A stretch of 64,000 nucleotides of DNA. Origin: Agrocybe praecox (Eukaryota; Basidiomycota; Agaricomycetes; Agaricales; Agrocybaceae). A program made the translations under genes and the position numbers. Each line of letters opens with the position of its first letter. The stretch's first letter is position 1. Positions 34,207 through 46,900 of the stretch are shown here, piece after piece. The stretch is from positions 3,100,001 through 3,164,000 of the forward strand of contig OZ024840.1 in NCBI GenBank assembly GCA_964017145.1, written 5' to 3'. The notes beneath the pieces were generated by a model that did no database searches, was not told the DNA's origin, and saw nothing but the letters and a program-made list of their open reading frames with translations.

Positions 34207-36791
34207 ATGTTTCACAAGCAGCAGCACACTACTCATGGTAGCTCGCACACCCCATCTACTCTTAGAGGTGGGCGACATGCAAATCGGCCTCGCACGTTAC
34301 CACTTGACTTTTCTCCCTCTTCTTATTCGCCTCGAAGGTCAGCTGGTGAGAATATCCTGGTCTTAGAGATAGAACTTGGCTCAAATTTCCGCAGAACGCC
34401 ATTATGACTACGACCAACACGCAGGAGCTGAGCCTGGCGTCAATCCTCGAAGTAGCGAATCTGCTGTGGAGTATAGCCACTTCAAACAAGAGTGTCTCAT
34501 CGAGGTCGTTGACTACGACTGCGACGATGTAAAATTTCAAAGGTTTACCAACGCTGGCTTTCTCAGCTTTATCAAAGAGGTGGATGTAAACGGCATGCCT
34601 CCCAGTATGGTTAGATGGATTAACATAGTCGGGATTGACTGGACCATTTGAGAGCCATTGCACTCAAGTATAGTACGTCGCGCCATCTTATTTCCCTAAT
34701 TGCCGCTTTCTCATCGATTTTTCTCTGTTAAAGATCTTCACTCTCTGGCACTCGAAGACATCCTTCACGAGCGCGGTCATACCCACTCCAAAGCTGACTA
34801 TTATCCAAGTCATTTATTCATCCGTATCCTATGTCACTCGCTAGACCAAGCGTCGGATACCCCGTCCATTTCAACCCCCATAAATATATTTTCTACCTCA
34901 GATATCTCACCCCAACGTCCCAATGATGACAAATTATACCCCGATGTTTCTTACGACTGTAATGCAGCTCAACAGGACGTCGATATTCTCATTGGCTCGG
35001 ACGATTCAAAGCCTTTGTCCGAAACTGATGTTGATAGTATCGCGGTTGGAAAGGCAAAGGATCAAGCTCCTGCATCGAACGCTAAAGGAAAGAAAAAGGA
35101 CAAACACCAGGATGGTTCGCGAAAGCATTGGTACTCTCCACTCACCAAGCGATTCACAGGTTTGAGTGGACATGATGGTCCTGTGAGTTTGTATTTGAAT
35201 GTGTACGAAATACAAGCAATCTCATGTCTTATTTCACTATCAAGGCAAGAGAAATAAAGAGGAGACAAATTCAATCATTGACTCGGGGTGAGAGTGTAAC
35301 GATTAAGCGAGAGCCGTTATTTATCTTTCTTTTGCGCGACGGTTTGTTGAGTCTATAAGTATTGCGAGGTCCTATACTGAAGCTCCTCTTTAGGCACGGT
35401 GATATCCATCCACCCAACGAATTTAGGGTATACCGCGCCGATAATGGACAGATTGCACAGATCAGATTCAGTTCTTCGTACTTCGGAAGACGCTTCTCTT
35501 TTGGTGGAGAGTTTGCTCGACCTTGGTATGTGATATTGAATATTTACAACCATCAGACGTCCCTCACTATCTATTCTAGTCGTTGATCTGATTCTCGAAG
35601 TGGTAGACGAATATCAAGTAAAGATAAATATGCTAGAACACAGCATTCTCCTCCGACCTGCCATAGAGTGTGTTCGAAGCTGTGAGTCGTTATATTAGTT
35701 GAGGAAGCTGATATTGATGTATGCCTTCATGTAGTGCATATCCTATCAGGCGACCTTATAATGCATCGCAGGACAATGGAACCAATCCGAACAATGATTT
35801 ACGGATTGCGACACTATGATTTTGAAAGGTCTCATGCACTTGCAACCAACATGGCTGTCGAATTTGAGAGCTCTTCTGACGCTGACACTCTACACGATGA
35901 CAGCAGCAAGTCTGATGTTGTAGGTGAAACCGAGGACAGCTTGGACCCCCGCAAGGCCCGAGAAGCTTCTAAGAAGCAGCGACGGCATCGACAGCGAGAA
36001 AAGTTCAGAGCCGAACATTTTTCACAAGATGTACTACTCGAGCGAGAAAAGGAGAAACACAAAGAAGCTCACCTGCACCGTTCTGAACGTGCAAAAATAA
36101 AGCCACTGGAGCATCCCAGTCAAGAAGGAGGATATTTTAGCTACAAAGCGAAAGTTTATTTGGTATGTGAGGCTCTTGGCGGTCGACTGAAATTCATTCG
36201 CTGATGGTAAATAAAGGCAGATGTGAGCGACCATATGGATTTTGCCCTTACGAGCTTGGATATGTTTTCCGCAACTTCGGAAAATTTGATAAACTATGCT
36301 TTTAATGTGAGTGAGATGCCGGCATTTGTACGTGATGAAGCGCCCTTAATTATATCATTTGGGCAGATTGCTTCGTACGATATGAATACCGTGATGTATG
36401 CCTTAACGTATATATCTAGAAATGCACTATTCATATAGCTTCTTGTTCAGGAATCGTCTAACATTCGCGACGATAATATTTCTGCCATTGACTCTTCTAA
36501 CTGGTTACTATGTGAGTGCCTTGGCAATGCACTTTAGATGAGTGGTATAATTGATGATTATAGGGCATGAATTTTGCCAATTTTTGGAGTGTTGAACAAC
36601 ATTCAGATACCTTGTGCGTCTTCTTTTGACTGTGTTACTTGAAGCTATTGTGACACTCTGGTGATAGTTTCTGGAAAACAGCCGCACCAGTGATGGCGCT
36701 GCTTATTCCCTTATTCTTTTATGACAACATCAAACAAGGTTTCCAGTTCCTAAATCGACGCTCTTTGTCGCGTCATGCTGGCATGGACTAG
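34207..36791 (+). CDS. CorA-like membrane protein, one apparent frameshift
   Basis: Related to CorA/Mrs2-type Mg2+ channels. The exons give a cytosolic N-domain (VRWINIVGIDW, NLHSLALEDILHERGHTHSKADYY, LFIFLLRDGTVISIHP, RTSEDASLLVESLLDLVVDL, HILSGDLIMHRRTMEPIR), a coiled, charged insert (KAREASKKQRRHRQREK), the helix YLADVSDHMDFALTSLDM, and two membrane helices: the first with LTFATIIFLPLTLLTGYYGMNF, holding the family's GMN signature, the second AAPVMALLIPLFFY. Everything is open except at about 34643-34651, where the frame of VGIDWTI must change to continue with RAIALKY. Either one base is missing in this allele or assembly, or the gene is newly inactivated. The start is the first ATG that splices in phase. 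Confidence 0.75.
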
Positions 36792-37521
36792 CAACTTTTT
36801 TTTTACACAGGGTGCTTTCCATGCTGTCTGTGGTGGCGTAGTGGAATCAGTGATTTCAAGAACACGTTGACCGAGGTTAGCGGATTTTGAAGCTGGATAG
36901 GACGTTGACTTGATGCATGCAGGACGGTTTCTGACTCAAAATAGACTGCCTGAGTTGTCAATGAACGGACTGGACACAAACCCGGTGCTGTTCAGGCTGC
37001 CGGTGCTAGAATTTGGAAGTGGGATGCAAATCGCAGATTTATGAAAGAACGGAGGTAATATTCATGAGTGATGTCATGCGAATGTGTGGGTTGCAGTGGT
37101 CGGTCAACTCGGAAAATATTGGTATTGGGAAGGTTGTATGGACAATATATTAGCAAGGTTATTGTATAGCTCTGTACAATAGAAGAGAGAATTATCCGAT
37201 TGCAAAAAATAGTCGTAAAAGAGATTTTTAAGTTGAACGGGGTCGGACACGATCTGGACCAACAAGCGCAAATAATGCCAAGACAGGGCCTTCAGTTTCA
37301 TTGCGGCTGGCTTTTTCTCTTCACACCGACACAATCTCCCTTACCGCCAACGCCGGTGTAGTACTCCCTCCTTCCAGGGCAGTCTGCGGACTCTCTGTCC
37401 ATCATCACCCTGTTTCACCCGTGGGCTCCTTCTTAATCGCACATTGGCCTTGCGCTCCCTCCAGAACCCCTGATTCCGACCACAGAAGCTCTAGGAGACG
37501 CGCCTGTTTTCATTTTCATCA
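36792..37521. other. Intergenic region before the disordered-protein gene
   Basis: 730 bp. The right third is pyrimidine-rich (CT-rich stretches before 37522), typical of a fungal core promoter and 5' UTR. Small ORFs show no motifs. No RNA gene was recognised. Confidence 0.5.
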
Positions 37522-40500
37522 ATGCCGCTTCTAGGTGGCCTTTTCTCTAGGAAAAACAAGTCCTCCTCTCGTTTAAAGCGAGATGAACCCACCGATAGCA
37601 TTTACAGCAACGATTTCGATTCTGCGGTCTCTTCGCCTACAACATCATCACACATTCCGACTTCCGGCAACTCTATACCCAATCATCTTAATGTCAGGAA
37701 TTTGTTACACCCAGACTCAGCTGGTGAAAACAGCCTGAGAAATGGACATTCTCCTCCATTACCCCCCATACCACAATCTAACGGCAGCAAACTGCGTCTG
37801 CCTTTTGGGCGAAAAAAGTCGGCAGTCTCAGATGCAAATGTGAATGGCACAGCATGGGATAATTCACAAAGTTTTCTGAATCCTTCAAGACCTGCTCCAT
37901 CCACTCGCAAGAGTACAGACGTGGAGGCGTCAGAGCTCCGCCGCTTGCGACCGCCCCCGTCCAGATCTGCCATATTCGCGGCCTACGGAGATCCTAATAA
38001 CGCTTTGTCTACACGTTCTTTACCAAACGATCCTTTTGCTGCAAACGACCTTCAAGCGCCTCAACCACCCGTTCCTCCACTTCCAAAGCGACCTTCCTTA
38101 TTTGCCTGGGGAAGGCAGACACCGTCTCCCGCACCACCATCTCCTTCGAGTTACATTGACTCAAATTCAACAACGAATTTGGCTCCGGGATCCCCAACAA
38201 ATGCGGATGCCGCGAACTCGTTTAATCTCAAGTCATTCCGTCATATCCGTCCTCCTTCACCTACGAATACATCTAATGTGTCATTGACCCCACCCGTGCC
38301 TCGACCTCGCGGGCTAAGCGTGAATTCGGATTCTTCTCAGCGGATATCCGTTGCTGCCTTCCGCGAGGCTCAGGCTCGCCGCAGTCTTGCAGGGTCTCCT
38401 TCTCCATCTTTTCGTTCGCCAAGTCCTGCGCCTAATTTACCCAACCATGCGCGTGCAAACTCGCCGGAAATTACTCGGGAAGGTGGGGGTCCTCGTCCTT
38501 CACCGTCTAGCCCTACCGCCATCAATCACCAACGGCGGCGATCCAGCATGGCGCTAGGTTACACGTCTGAATCAGAATCATCCTCCCAGTCTTCTTCGGA
38601 AGATGATGATGATGAGACTGTCCAAAATCTCGGCAAACTATCAACAAATGACAAGCCAGGACGTTTAACCAATGTGCGAGCGAAGTCAGAAATAGGTCAT
38701 GGCCAGTCGCATGATGCGTCGACAGCCAAAAAAATTCCACCTCCACATCGTGTCGCACAATCTCACGCTGGCCATTTGCCATCAGAAACTACAGCACTTC
38801 AACTGTCTAGCAACACAGGAGGACAGAAAGCTACCCCTGATATCCCCCCACGATCTCAGTCAAGTCTTAGCCACTACTCTGGTGGTGTAAGACAGCGAGC
38901 CAGCGTTTCCGCTAGTGCTATATCACCCTCTGCAGCAGCTAAAAGAGCGAGTGTCTTAAGTGCTTCCAACTCGAAGACGTTTAACAGTGAGTACAATCAA
39001 TCCAATAAATTCTGGCCTTTCATGAAAATTTGAAATTATCTAGATGATTCTACAGTGGCACCTTCGATACCATCAGGCAATGGTTCTCAACCTCCACCGC
39101 CAGGACGGTCAATCAATGGGTACGCTGTTTCTCAAAAGTCCTTGAATGACAAATCATCGTCAGACTCGGATTCGGACGATGATGCACCTTTGGCCAGCCT
39201 AGTACCTCCCAGAAGGCCCGGAAGTGCAATGTCTTCATATTCTAATCTTCATTCACGATCTACTGGGAATGTTACTACTCGATCTAATACTGGCGGGCCT
39301 AAGCCATTGATTGACATTAACGATCTTACTGGTCCCAAGCGTGCATTTACAAGTCCTATCGAGAAAAATTCTGCTGGATTTACCGAGGGTCCAACATTAC
39401 TTTCATTGCAAAATAAAGCCAGCTATTCTAACTCTCCTCTTGTCGAGAGCCCGGTTTCTCCGACCATCGAACGCCCGTTTGTTAACAATTCCCCGTTAAC
39501 AAGGAAAGAGCCACCGGTAAAGTTTATTTCGCCCCCAGGTTCACCAGCAAAAGAGTTGCAGCAATTTATCAGCAAAGGCGATCCTAGTCCTCTTAGAAAA
39601 ATCTCTGATTCCGAATCACCTTCGCCCTCACTTTCCCTTGATCTGAGGAGAGATCCGATAACTGAACGTTTGACTAAGGTTGTCAAGAAGAATATTTCTG
39701 TGACGGGAAGCACCAGTAAATCTCATGAGAATGAGGTCGCCGACACAAAAGTAGTCTCTATGTCTGGCGCCAGCACGAGCTCAGGCGAAGATACATCAGA
39801 CAGATCTCCGCCTCAACAACAGCAGACCCAAAATCCATTAACTTCGAGTCGTCCACTCCGTCAAGTAGAGGCGCCGCCGTTTAAAAGCATACGAAAAGAT
39901 GAACCTAGCCCCGTCGACCTCGAATTGGCTCAGCTACTGGGAACTGCTGGTATCAAGTTTATTACTCGCGATGGAGATTCTTCAGATGACTCTACCGATA
40001 CCAGTGAGAGTGATGAGGAAGATGAAACCAATCCCCAGGAAAATCCTAGTAGGGATAGGATTGTACCCATTCCTGTAAAGCAGCGGTCGCCACCGCCTGC
40101 GTTCAGTGTTACATCTCGGCCACCATTGTCAAGAAGCTCTAATGGGAAGTCCTCAACAAGTCCATCCCGCAGTGAAGTAAAGTCCACGGCCTCCGTCGAC
40201 TTATCTGCTCCCAGGCCACGCAGTACTACCCTTACGAACACTTCCAGTACTTTTCCTGCTAGAAAATCCTTTACCATGGACTCCGTCGTGGCCCCTGCAC
40301 CTAGAGCTCCCTTTTCTTCGTCGCCTATGAATGACGTAAATGCCAATACAAATGCGCAAGCTGAACATTTCAACACCGTTAGACCCCCCATCAACCAGCG
40401 TCAACGCAGCTCTACAATGTTGACTGGCGTGCCTCTGGCTTCTCAGATGCCTAAATCCATCAATGCGCCTCAGAAGCCATTCGCCGTTCGTCGAAATAGT

Positions 40501-41729
40501 CCTGCCAGCTCGACAGGAGACTCCAGCAATGGAAGAACGCCGCTGACTCCTTTAGATGGCAGTGACATCGTAGAAACGAATCAAAACCAGGCACAACAAC
40601 GTCCGAAGAGACATGAGAAACGCAGGAGCGTGAGTTTCGGAGATGATCTGGGAGACCTCAAACCTCCTAGCAGATCTCATTTCAAAGAATCATCGCGGAG
40701 TGGGTCAGAAGCAGGAGATGCAAGCAATGAAGACGATCGTGAACATAGGAGACGTGAACGTCGGAGAAGTGAAGCCAAGGCGTCTATTGAGGTAAGAACA
40801 ATTTTCAACCTTTGCTGGTGTAATTTAGCTCACTGTATCACATCTAGCTTGGGAATGTCATCAATGGTCCGGGTCCTGACGTCGACGACGACGACGACGA
40901 CTTGCCTATTAACCAGACAATGAACGCCCGGATGTCCACTGTCAACCCTATGATGGCCATGAGCAATCCTATGGCGATGCATATGGGCTTCGGAGCCCCA
41001 CCAAGTCCTGCCTGGGGTTCTGGTCTTAATCAGCCAATGCTATCTCCTGCACAATTCATGGTACCCCCGCCAGCCGATCCTAACTTCCTAGCTGCACACC
41101 AACACGCCATGCAAATCGCGAAACAAGCTTACCAGATGGCAGTTGCTCAGCAAGCTATGGCTGCTGCTGCCGACGAGTGGGAACGTGGATCTGCCATTGG
41201 AGGCTTCGGTGGTGGTGGTAGTGTGTATGGCGGTGGAGGAGGTAGTGTTTATGGAGGCAGTACGTACGGAGGCAGTACGTATGGAGGTGGTGGATCTTCA
41301 GCTTCAATAATGACCTCCAATTACGGGATGATGAATATGATGCAAGGGCAAGGGGGAGGTTGGTCAGGTTCTGTTTACGGCGGTGCACGCTCCATGTATG
41401 GTGCTAGTCTATCTCCTGCAGATGGGATGATCAGCAGCTCTCGCAGTGAATACGGTGGAGGCGGTGGAAGAGGAGGCAACGCTAATTGGAGTTCCTCCAG
41501 GAGTTCATACGGTGAGATGACGGCACCATCTCCTAGACGCATGGTGAATCAAGGCCGCGAATCAGGCTACTTCCCCGCTCCCTCGCAATCAGGCAATGGT
41601 AAACCATTCTTGAGTGTTGACAGTAACAACAAAGTCACCGCAAGGTCACGGACGGCGAGTCAACCTGCAACTCCAGGCCGACCTCGAAAGGCACCACCGC
41701 CTTCTAGTTGGAAAATTTCTGGCTCATAA
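37522..41729 (+). CDS. Large disordered Ser/Pro-rich protein with Gly-rich C-terminus
   Basis: Three exons (37522-38986, 39044-40791, 40848-41729) give 1364 aa with no globular domain I recognise. It begins MPLLGGLFSRKNKSSSRLKR, a basic and possibly membrane- or cortex-targeting start. Most of it is Ser/Pro-rich with many SP/TP sites and short PPxP motifs that could bind SH3 domains. Acidic Ser-Asp blocks (SSDSDSDDDAPLASLVPPRRP, SEDDDDE) and a basic REHRRRERRRSEAK segment follow. The last 290 residues are Met/Gln/Gly-rich with GGSVYGG/GGSTYGG repeats. Similar low-complexity proteins in basidiomycetes are unstudied; a cytoskeletal, polarity or condensate scaffold role is only a guess. A run of Asp codons (GAC) sits at 40880-40900. 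Confidence 0.75.
41205..41300 (+). repeat. Tandem Gly-Gly-Ser-Val/Thr-Tyr codon repeats
   Basis: Imperfect 15-nt units (GGAGGCAGTACGTAC and close variants) encode GGSVY/GGSTY repeats inside the disordered protein gene. Units near 41258-41287 are nearly identical at the DNA level, suggesting recent expansion by slippage or unequal exchange. Confidence 0.6.
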
Positions 41730-42244
41730 CATGCGAACTCCTTAACATTCTTTTTCTATGTTTTTCTTCTTGTTCTTCAAATACCTGCATAGATATTTAT
41801 CCGGGACTTTTTTGTTTTTGCCGCTGGAATAATCCTCCATGAACTTTCCAACGCATCCAGCTTTCGATCCTATGTTTTCTTTCTTTCTTTCTTTAATCTA
41901 TATACATCCATCCCCAGGACATCTAATTAAACACATCACCACCATTCCCCACCATCATTAACCCTGTACTAGTAGTGTTACTATTATTCAATATTCAATC
42001 CTCAAAGAATTCGCACCTGGTGTTTTTAAGATATCCAGATATAAATAGTTTACTCAATACCATGTTTTATTCTTTCTCTACATTTGTGATGATGGCATAA
42101 CGCCAGAAAGGTGTGCTCTAATGTTCCATGATTCGATTTCAATGTTAGGTAAATACATATACATTTCTAAAGGGGCAAGTGAGTGAGTACATGCATCTAT
42201 GACGAAAGTGAAAGCATTGATGAATCTATCTTGGAGTGTAAATG
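41730..42244. other. Convergent intergenic region
   Basis: 515 bp between two converging stop codons. AT-rich with TTTCTTTCTTTC and similar pyrimidine tracts, as expected for two 3' UTRs. No gene seen. Confidence 0.5.
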
Positions 42245-43535
42245 TTATGAGACGGCAATTTTTTCGCTTTCTTCGGCTTCGACAGAGGTGGCGGAGACAT
42301 CAGCGTGTAGTTTTTCTTCCACTGCTTCATCTTTAGTTGACATGGGGGAGCTACGTTCAGCTGTTAGAGCCTTTTCGTCAGTATCAGTAGGTGCATTAGG
42401 ATTGAAGTCTACGCGGGCGCCATCTGCAGTCACCCCACACGCGCTGTAATGATAATAGATGACGTCAGTCTACTATATATACATATTACACGTGCAAAAG
42501 GAGAAAAAACGCACGCAACGATTTGGTCCCAATAACTTTCTGGTTCAAATTCGAATTCGTTTTCTCCACCAAAGTCGGCATCAAGCTGTGAAGCGGGGAT
42601 GAGCTCTAGTAAATCGGGGTTAAAGCGCATCTATGAAGGATATGGGTTAGTAAAGGTAACTGGACGTTGTAAGTTGATGTGCGTGCGTGCTGCTTGTGGC
42701 TGAACCAACCTTGTCGCGAGTTACGGGATCCAAGAATGGGGAAATGCCCTTGTAGAAGAAGTTGAGTAACATGGGGAGGTTTACGACAATGGCACGGCCA
42801 AGAGTTTCAACGTAGTGTTGTTGTAGGATGGTAAGGACTTTTCGTGCAACTGATATCGAGGGGTTTGTGCGGAGTGTTGTTGACTTGTAGTCGACGATGA
42901 TGACAAGGGATTCCTGACCTGGAGGCATAAGGTCTTTTGCGCGTTCACTGAAGCGCGCATGTAAGAGACCTATAATTAGCCACGAGTTTTTACTTACAGA
43001 CACCAGGCGAGATGCCTCAGTTGTCGGGGACTTGTTTCCGTGTTCTCTCTGCCCGGTCGCATATAGATGATAGGCCGCCCATCTTTGTCGAAGCCATTGA
43101 TGATACTGTTGTCGCTGAGGTCAATCAAGGCCGGTCACGAAAGATTAGGTCAAGACGCACATTTTGCCCGTTTCGCTTTCTATTTTAACCTCGTCTGGAC
43201 AAATAAGATCTGGTTTAAACTCCCTTCGCCATTCCAAAGTGCCTTTGATACGCTTCTTCGCATCTGCTAAATCCCATTTGGCGGCACGCATATAACGTGG
43301 AATGGTGTCCGACTTGTTCAGCCATCTGACTTCCCAAGGACGGTAGTCGTCTGTTTCCGGCAGCAGGAGAGAGTTTGCATGCTGTTAGACGTAAGATTAG
43401 CGTTTGGGACGCAAGTTTAAAGGGACGTACCTCTCGCAAGGCGGCGATCTTTGCCTGCTGGTCACCCGAATAGTTGTGGACAGGAGCAACGACTGTTTCC
43501 AGGGCAGGAGTAGTCAGAACCTTGGTGGTCGGCAT
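42245..43535 (-). CDS. Sec14-like CRAL-TRIO phospholipid transfer protein
   Basis: Exons give a CRAL-TRIO N-terminal helical part (HANSLLLPETDDYRPWEVRW, IPRYMRAAKWDLADAKRRIK-type residues, TLEWRREFKPDL) and the CRAL-TRIO lipid-binding fold (GFDKDGRPIIYMRPGRENT, ERAKDLMPPGQESLVIIVDY, HYVETLGRAIVVNLPMLLNF, FYKGISPFLDPVTRDKMRFN, ELIPASQLDADFGGENEFEF). It resembles the Sfh/Pdr16 branch of yeast Sec14 homologues, which exchange phosphatidylinositol with another lipid. The acidic, Ala/Glu-rich tail (about 60 residues, ending EESEKIAVS) is variable in the family. It is divergent from the chitin synthase gene with 391 bp between. Confidence 0.85.
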
Positions 43536-43926
43536 GATGTATCTGAGGACAAAGAAAGACGGGCTTTGCTGCTGGCTGACATCGGCCGGATGCTGACTCA
43601 CTATACGGCCTGAAATATTTGGACGATATTGACCTCGATCCACGTGTATTAAAAATATATATGTCAGGATAAAGCTCGGATATGCCAGGAACATGTCATT
43701 TTGAGCGCAATATTTATAGTGAAATTTATGCGGGGAGAGGACACCGAAAAGGAAACATAAAAGTTTGGGCACAAAGAAGACCCAAATAAGGAAAGACGCG
43801 GGAATTGGCCTGGGCTCGTTTCTCCCAGCCGGACTAACTGACAACAACCATCCTCTCATCCCAGCCTGTCCGCCGCCCTCCCTATTTCTTCCTCCACTTA
43901 TCCGCCCTTCTTTCTTTAGTCCACTC
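43536..43926. promoter_or_regulatory. Divergent promoter, Sec14-like gene and chitin synthase
   Basis: 391 bp between start codons. The chitin synthase side ends in a long C/T-rich tract (43850-43926), a common fungal core promoter feature. No specific sites are claimed. Confidence 0.4.
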
Positions 43927-46900
43927 ATGGACCAACGCGGGGCAGATAGGCGTCCTCCTCGCTCAGCGAGGCCCATCTCCAACTCTCCCTCCCCTGCACC
44001 TCCCCAGCAACAGCCCCAAGCTCGCCCCCCAATGTACCCCAGTGAGAGCTCAAAGGCTGGTGTATCTTTCCAGGACATCGAACAGGGCGACAGGAAGGCT
44101 CAGCTCGACTCAAACAAACAGCGGACCCTTCAATCAGCATACCTCCCCCAGCTCAGTAGTGGCGACCCAGAAGGTACAGATCAATTCGACCCATCCCGCG
44201 TTGGCAGGAAAAAGAGTCTTGTTCGTCCAGACCGTGAAAAGATCGATCCAAACCACAGACAATGGCATTATCGCACTCATGTTGCTCAGCTCGAAGAGGA
44301 GAATGCCGGTCGGTTAGGCGTCATGCCATCAAGTGAGCACCACTTCTTGTCTTTCCTCTTTTCTTTTTTCGCTTATTTCTTTCTTAGGTACTGGAAACTA
44401 CCCTCAGCTAAGGAGAGGTCGCTCTTTACTCGCCCGAGAAGAAGACGTCCATGAATCCGGTCTCGCCCTTTTCAAAAGGGGACATACCCTTCGCAGAAAA
44501 AGGCAGCAGGCGTCAGCATCATCAGCGCCACTCTCTCCTGAAATCAAGAAGAAGAGAGGTTGTTGGAACGGTCCAGGTCCTGGCGGGCCATGGATGACCT
44601 ACTGTTTGATCATAACCATCTTGGTACCGTCTTTCCTCTTGAAGTCATGCGGTATGTGGTCGCTATTCTTCATTCAGCTCCCTCTTTCTCATCACTCTAT
44701 TTTCACCGCAGGTATCCGCAGTCCGGAACAACAGCGTGCATGGCGGGAAAAGATGGGACTGGTGTCGATAATCCTGATTCTAATGGCCGGCGTCGGTTTT
44801 CTCACATTCGGTTTTACGATCAGCGTCTGTGGGAAACCCCCAAACCGGTTCCATGGAGGTGCCATCGGTGACGACTTTATTGGCAATGGCTCTGTTGTTA
44901 TCCATGGTTATGACTACAACTTCACCCAATTCCGTCACCCTCAAGCAGGTACTACCTTTAACGGATCAACAAACCCTTTACTTACTGGAGGCTGGAATCT
45001 TGCCGGGAACGATGCCTCATTCTTGTTTCAAAAGACGAATCAGAATTGCTACGGCATGATTACTCGCGCCCAAGGCTCCAGCATTACTGGAACCGGCCTT
45101 TTCTTGGACTGGTATTTCCCTTGCAATATTTTCAGTCAATATGGATCAACAGGTGGAAACATCACTGGTTACGAGTCGTCCACATCTTGTCATCTGTCTG
45201 CCAACTCTCGCCAGTTATTGAAAAAAGTTCAAGTTCTCGGGCAGGTTTACTATACTTGGGATGATGTCAAGAATCCCAATCGCAATTTGGCGGTTTATGG
45301 ATCGTGAGTAATCTGATGCATGTCATTCCAATAACTTTTATATTAATGTTAATGATAGGACCGTCCTTGACTTGAACTTGTTGCAATGGCTGAGCGGTGC
45401 CCAGGTCAATTACCCCCCTATTTTCGATGAATTGAAGAAGGCAAATGGAACCTACAACGGCAAGGACTTGACTATGCTTTTCTCTCGCTCTAAACAACAA
45501 CAGCTTGGTGAATGTCTCTCCGATATCGTCAACGTTGGATTCATCGACACCAACTCCATTGGATGTGTTGCGTCTTCGGTTGTTCTTTACGTGTCTCTCA
45601 TTTTCATCATTGGAGTCGTCGGCATTCGCTTCGTTATGGCTGTTCTCTTCCAGTGGTTCTTCTCCTGGAAGCTGGGCAATTTCCCTCGCGAGACTTACGA
45701 ACAGCGAATGCAAAGGTCTGCAGAAATCGAAAATTGGACCAATGATATCTACCGCCCTGCTCCAAGCGAGATGCGTCCCAATGTGAACAAACTTGGTCTT
45801 CGTCCAGGAAAGGGTAACAGGAAAACATTCTTGCCCAGCACTTCACGCTTTACCCCGGCAGAAAATCTCCTCAAGTCTGCCGGCGGACGACCTACCACGG
45901 CCTATGGCATGCTTGACTCCTCATCAAACACCAACTGGAAGAGATCGACCATGTACTCCATGTCTGGAAAGGGGGGCAAAGGTACGCCTCCCGACTCGCC
46001 AGGCTACAGGCAATCAAGGAGTACAATGTCATTTGCAGACGGATCGCCTCGCAACAATTTTGCTGAGAACCCTTGTCCTTTCCCATTGCAAAATGTTGTC
46101 CCACAACCGCCGATTGACTATGAACCATTCAACTTCCCATTGGCCCATACCATCTGTCTGGTGACCGCGTACTCTGAATCAGTCGAAGGTTTGAGGACTA
46201 CGTTGGACTCTCTTGCCACCACAGATTACCCTAACAGCCACAAACTTATCCTCGTCATTGCGGATGGAATGGTCAAGGGTGCCGGTAACGAACTGACGAC
46301 TCCAGAAATTTGTTTGACGATGATGAAGGACTTTATCATTGCTCCTCATGAAGTTGAACCACATTCATACGTTGCCATCGCCGACGGTCACAAACGACAC
46401 AACATGGCCAAGGTTTATGCAGGTTTCTACGATTACGACGACACCACTACTGAGCGATCCAAGCAGCAACGAGTGCCTATTGTTCTCGTCGCAAAGTGTG
46501 GCAACCCCCTCGAAGCCAACGATGCTAAACCCGGAAACCGTGGTAAACGTGACAGTCAAATCGTCCTCATGGCTTTCTTGCAGAAAGTAATGTTCGATGA
46601 ACGCATGACCACCTTTGAATACGAGTTCTTCAATTCGATATGGCGGGCCACTGGTGTCAGCCCTGATCGATATGAGCTGGTTCTTTGCGTCGATGCTGAT
46701 ACCAAAGTATTCCCTGACTCTTTAACTCGCATGGTTAGCTGCATGGTACACGACGAGGACATTATGGGACTTTGTGGAGAAACAAAGATTGCGAACAAGG
46801 CGGAAACTTTCGTCACCATGATGCAAGGTGCGTTTTCCTCGATATTGCTTCTGACTGTTTTCATTAACTCATGTTGTGCCGTTTAACCAGTTTTCGAGTA

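Noticed and set aside
43215..44078. Minus-strand 287-codon ORF
   Set aside because: It overlaps the first exons of the Sec14-like gene and the start of the chitin synthase gene antisense; the true exons are read in other frames with clear domains.
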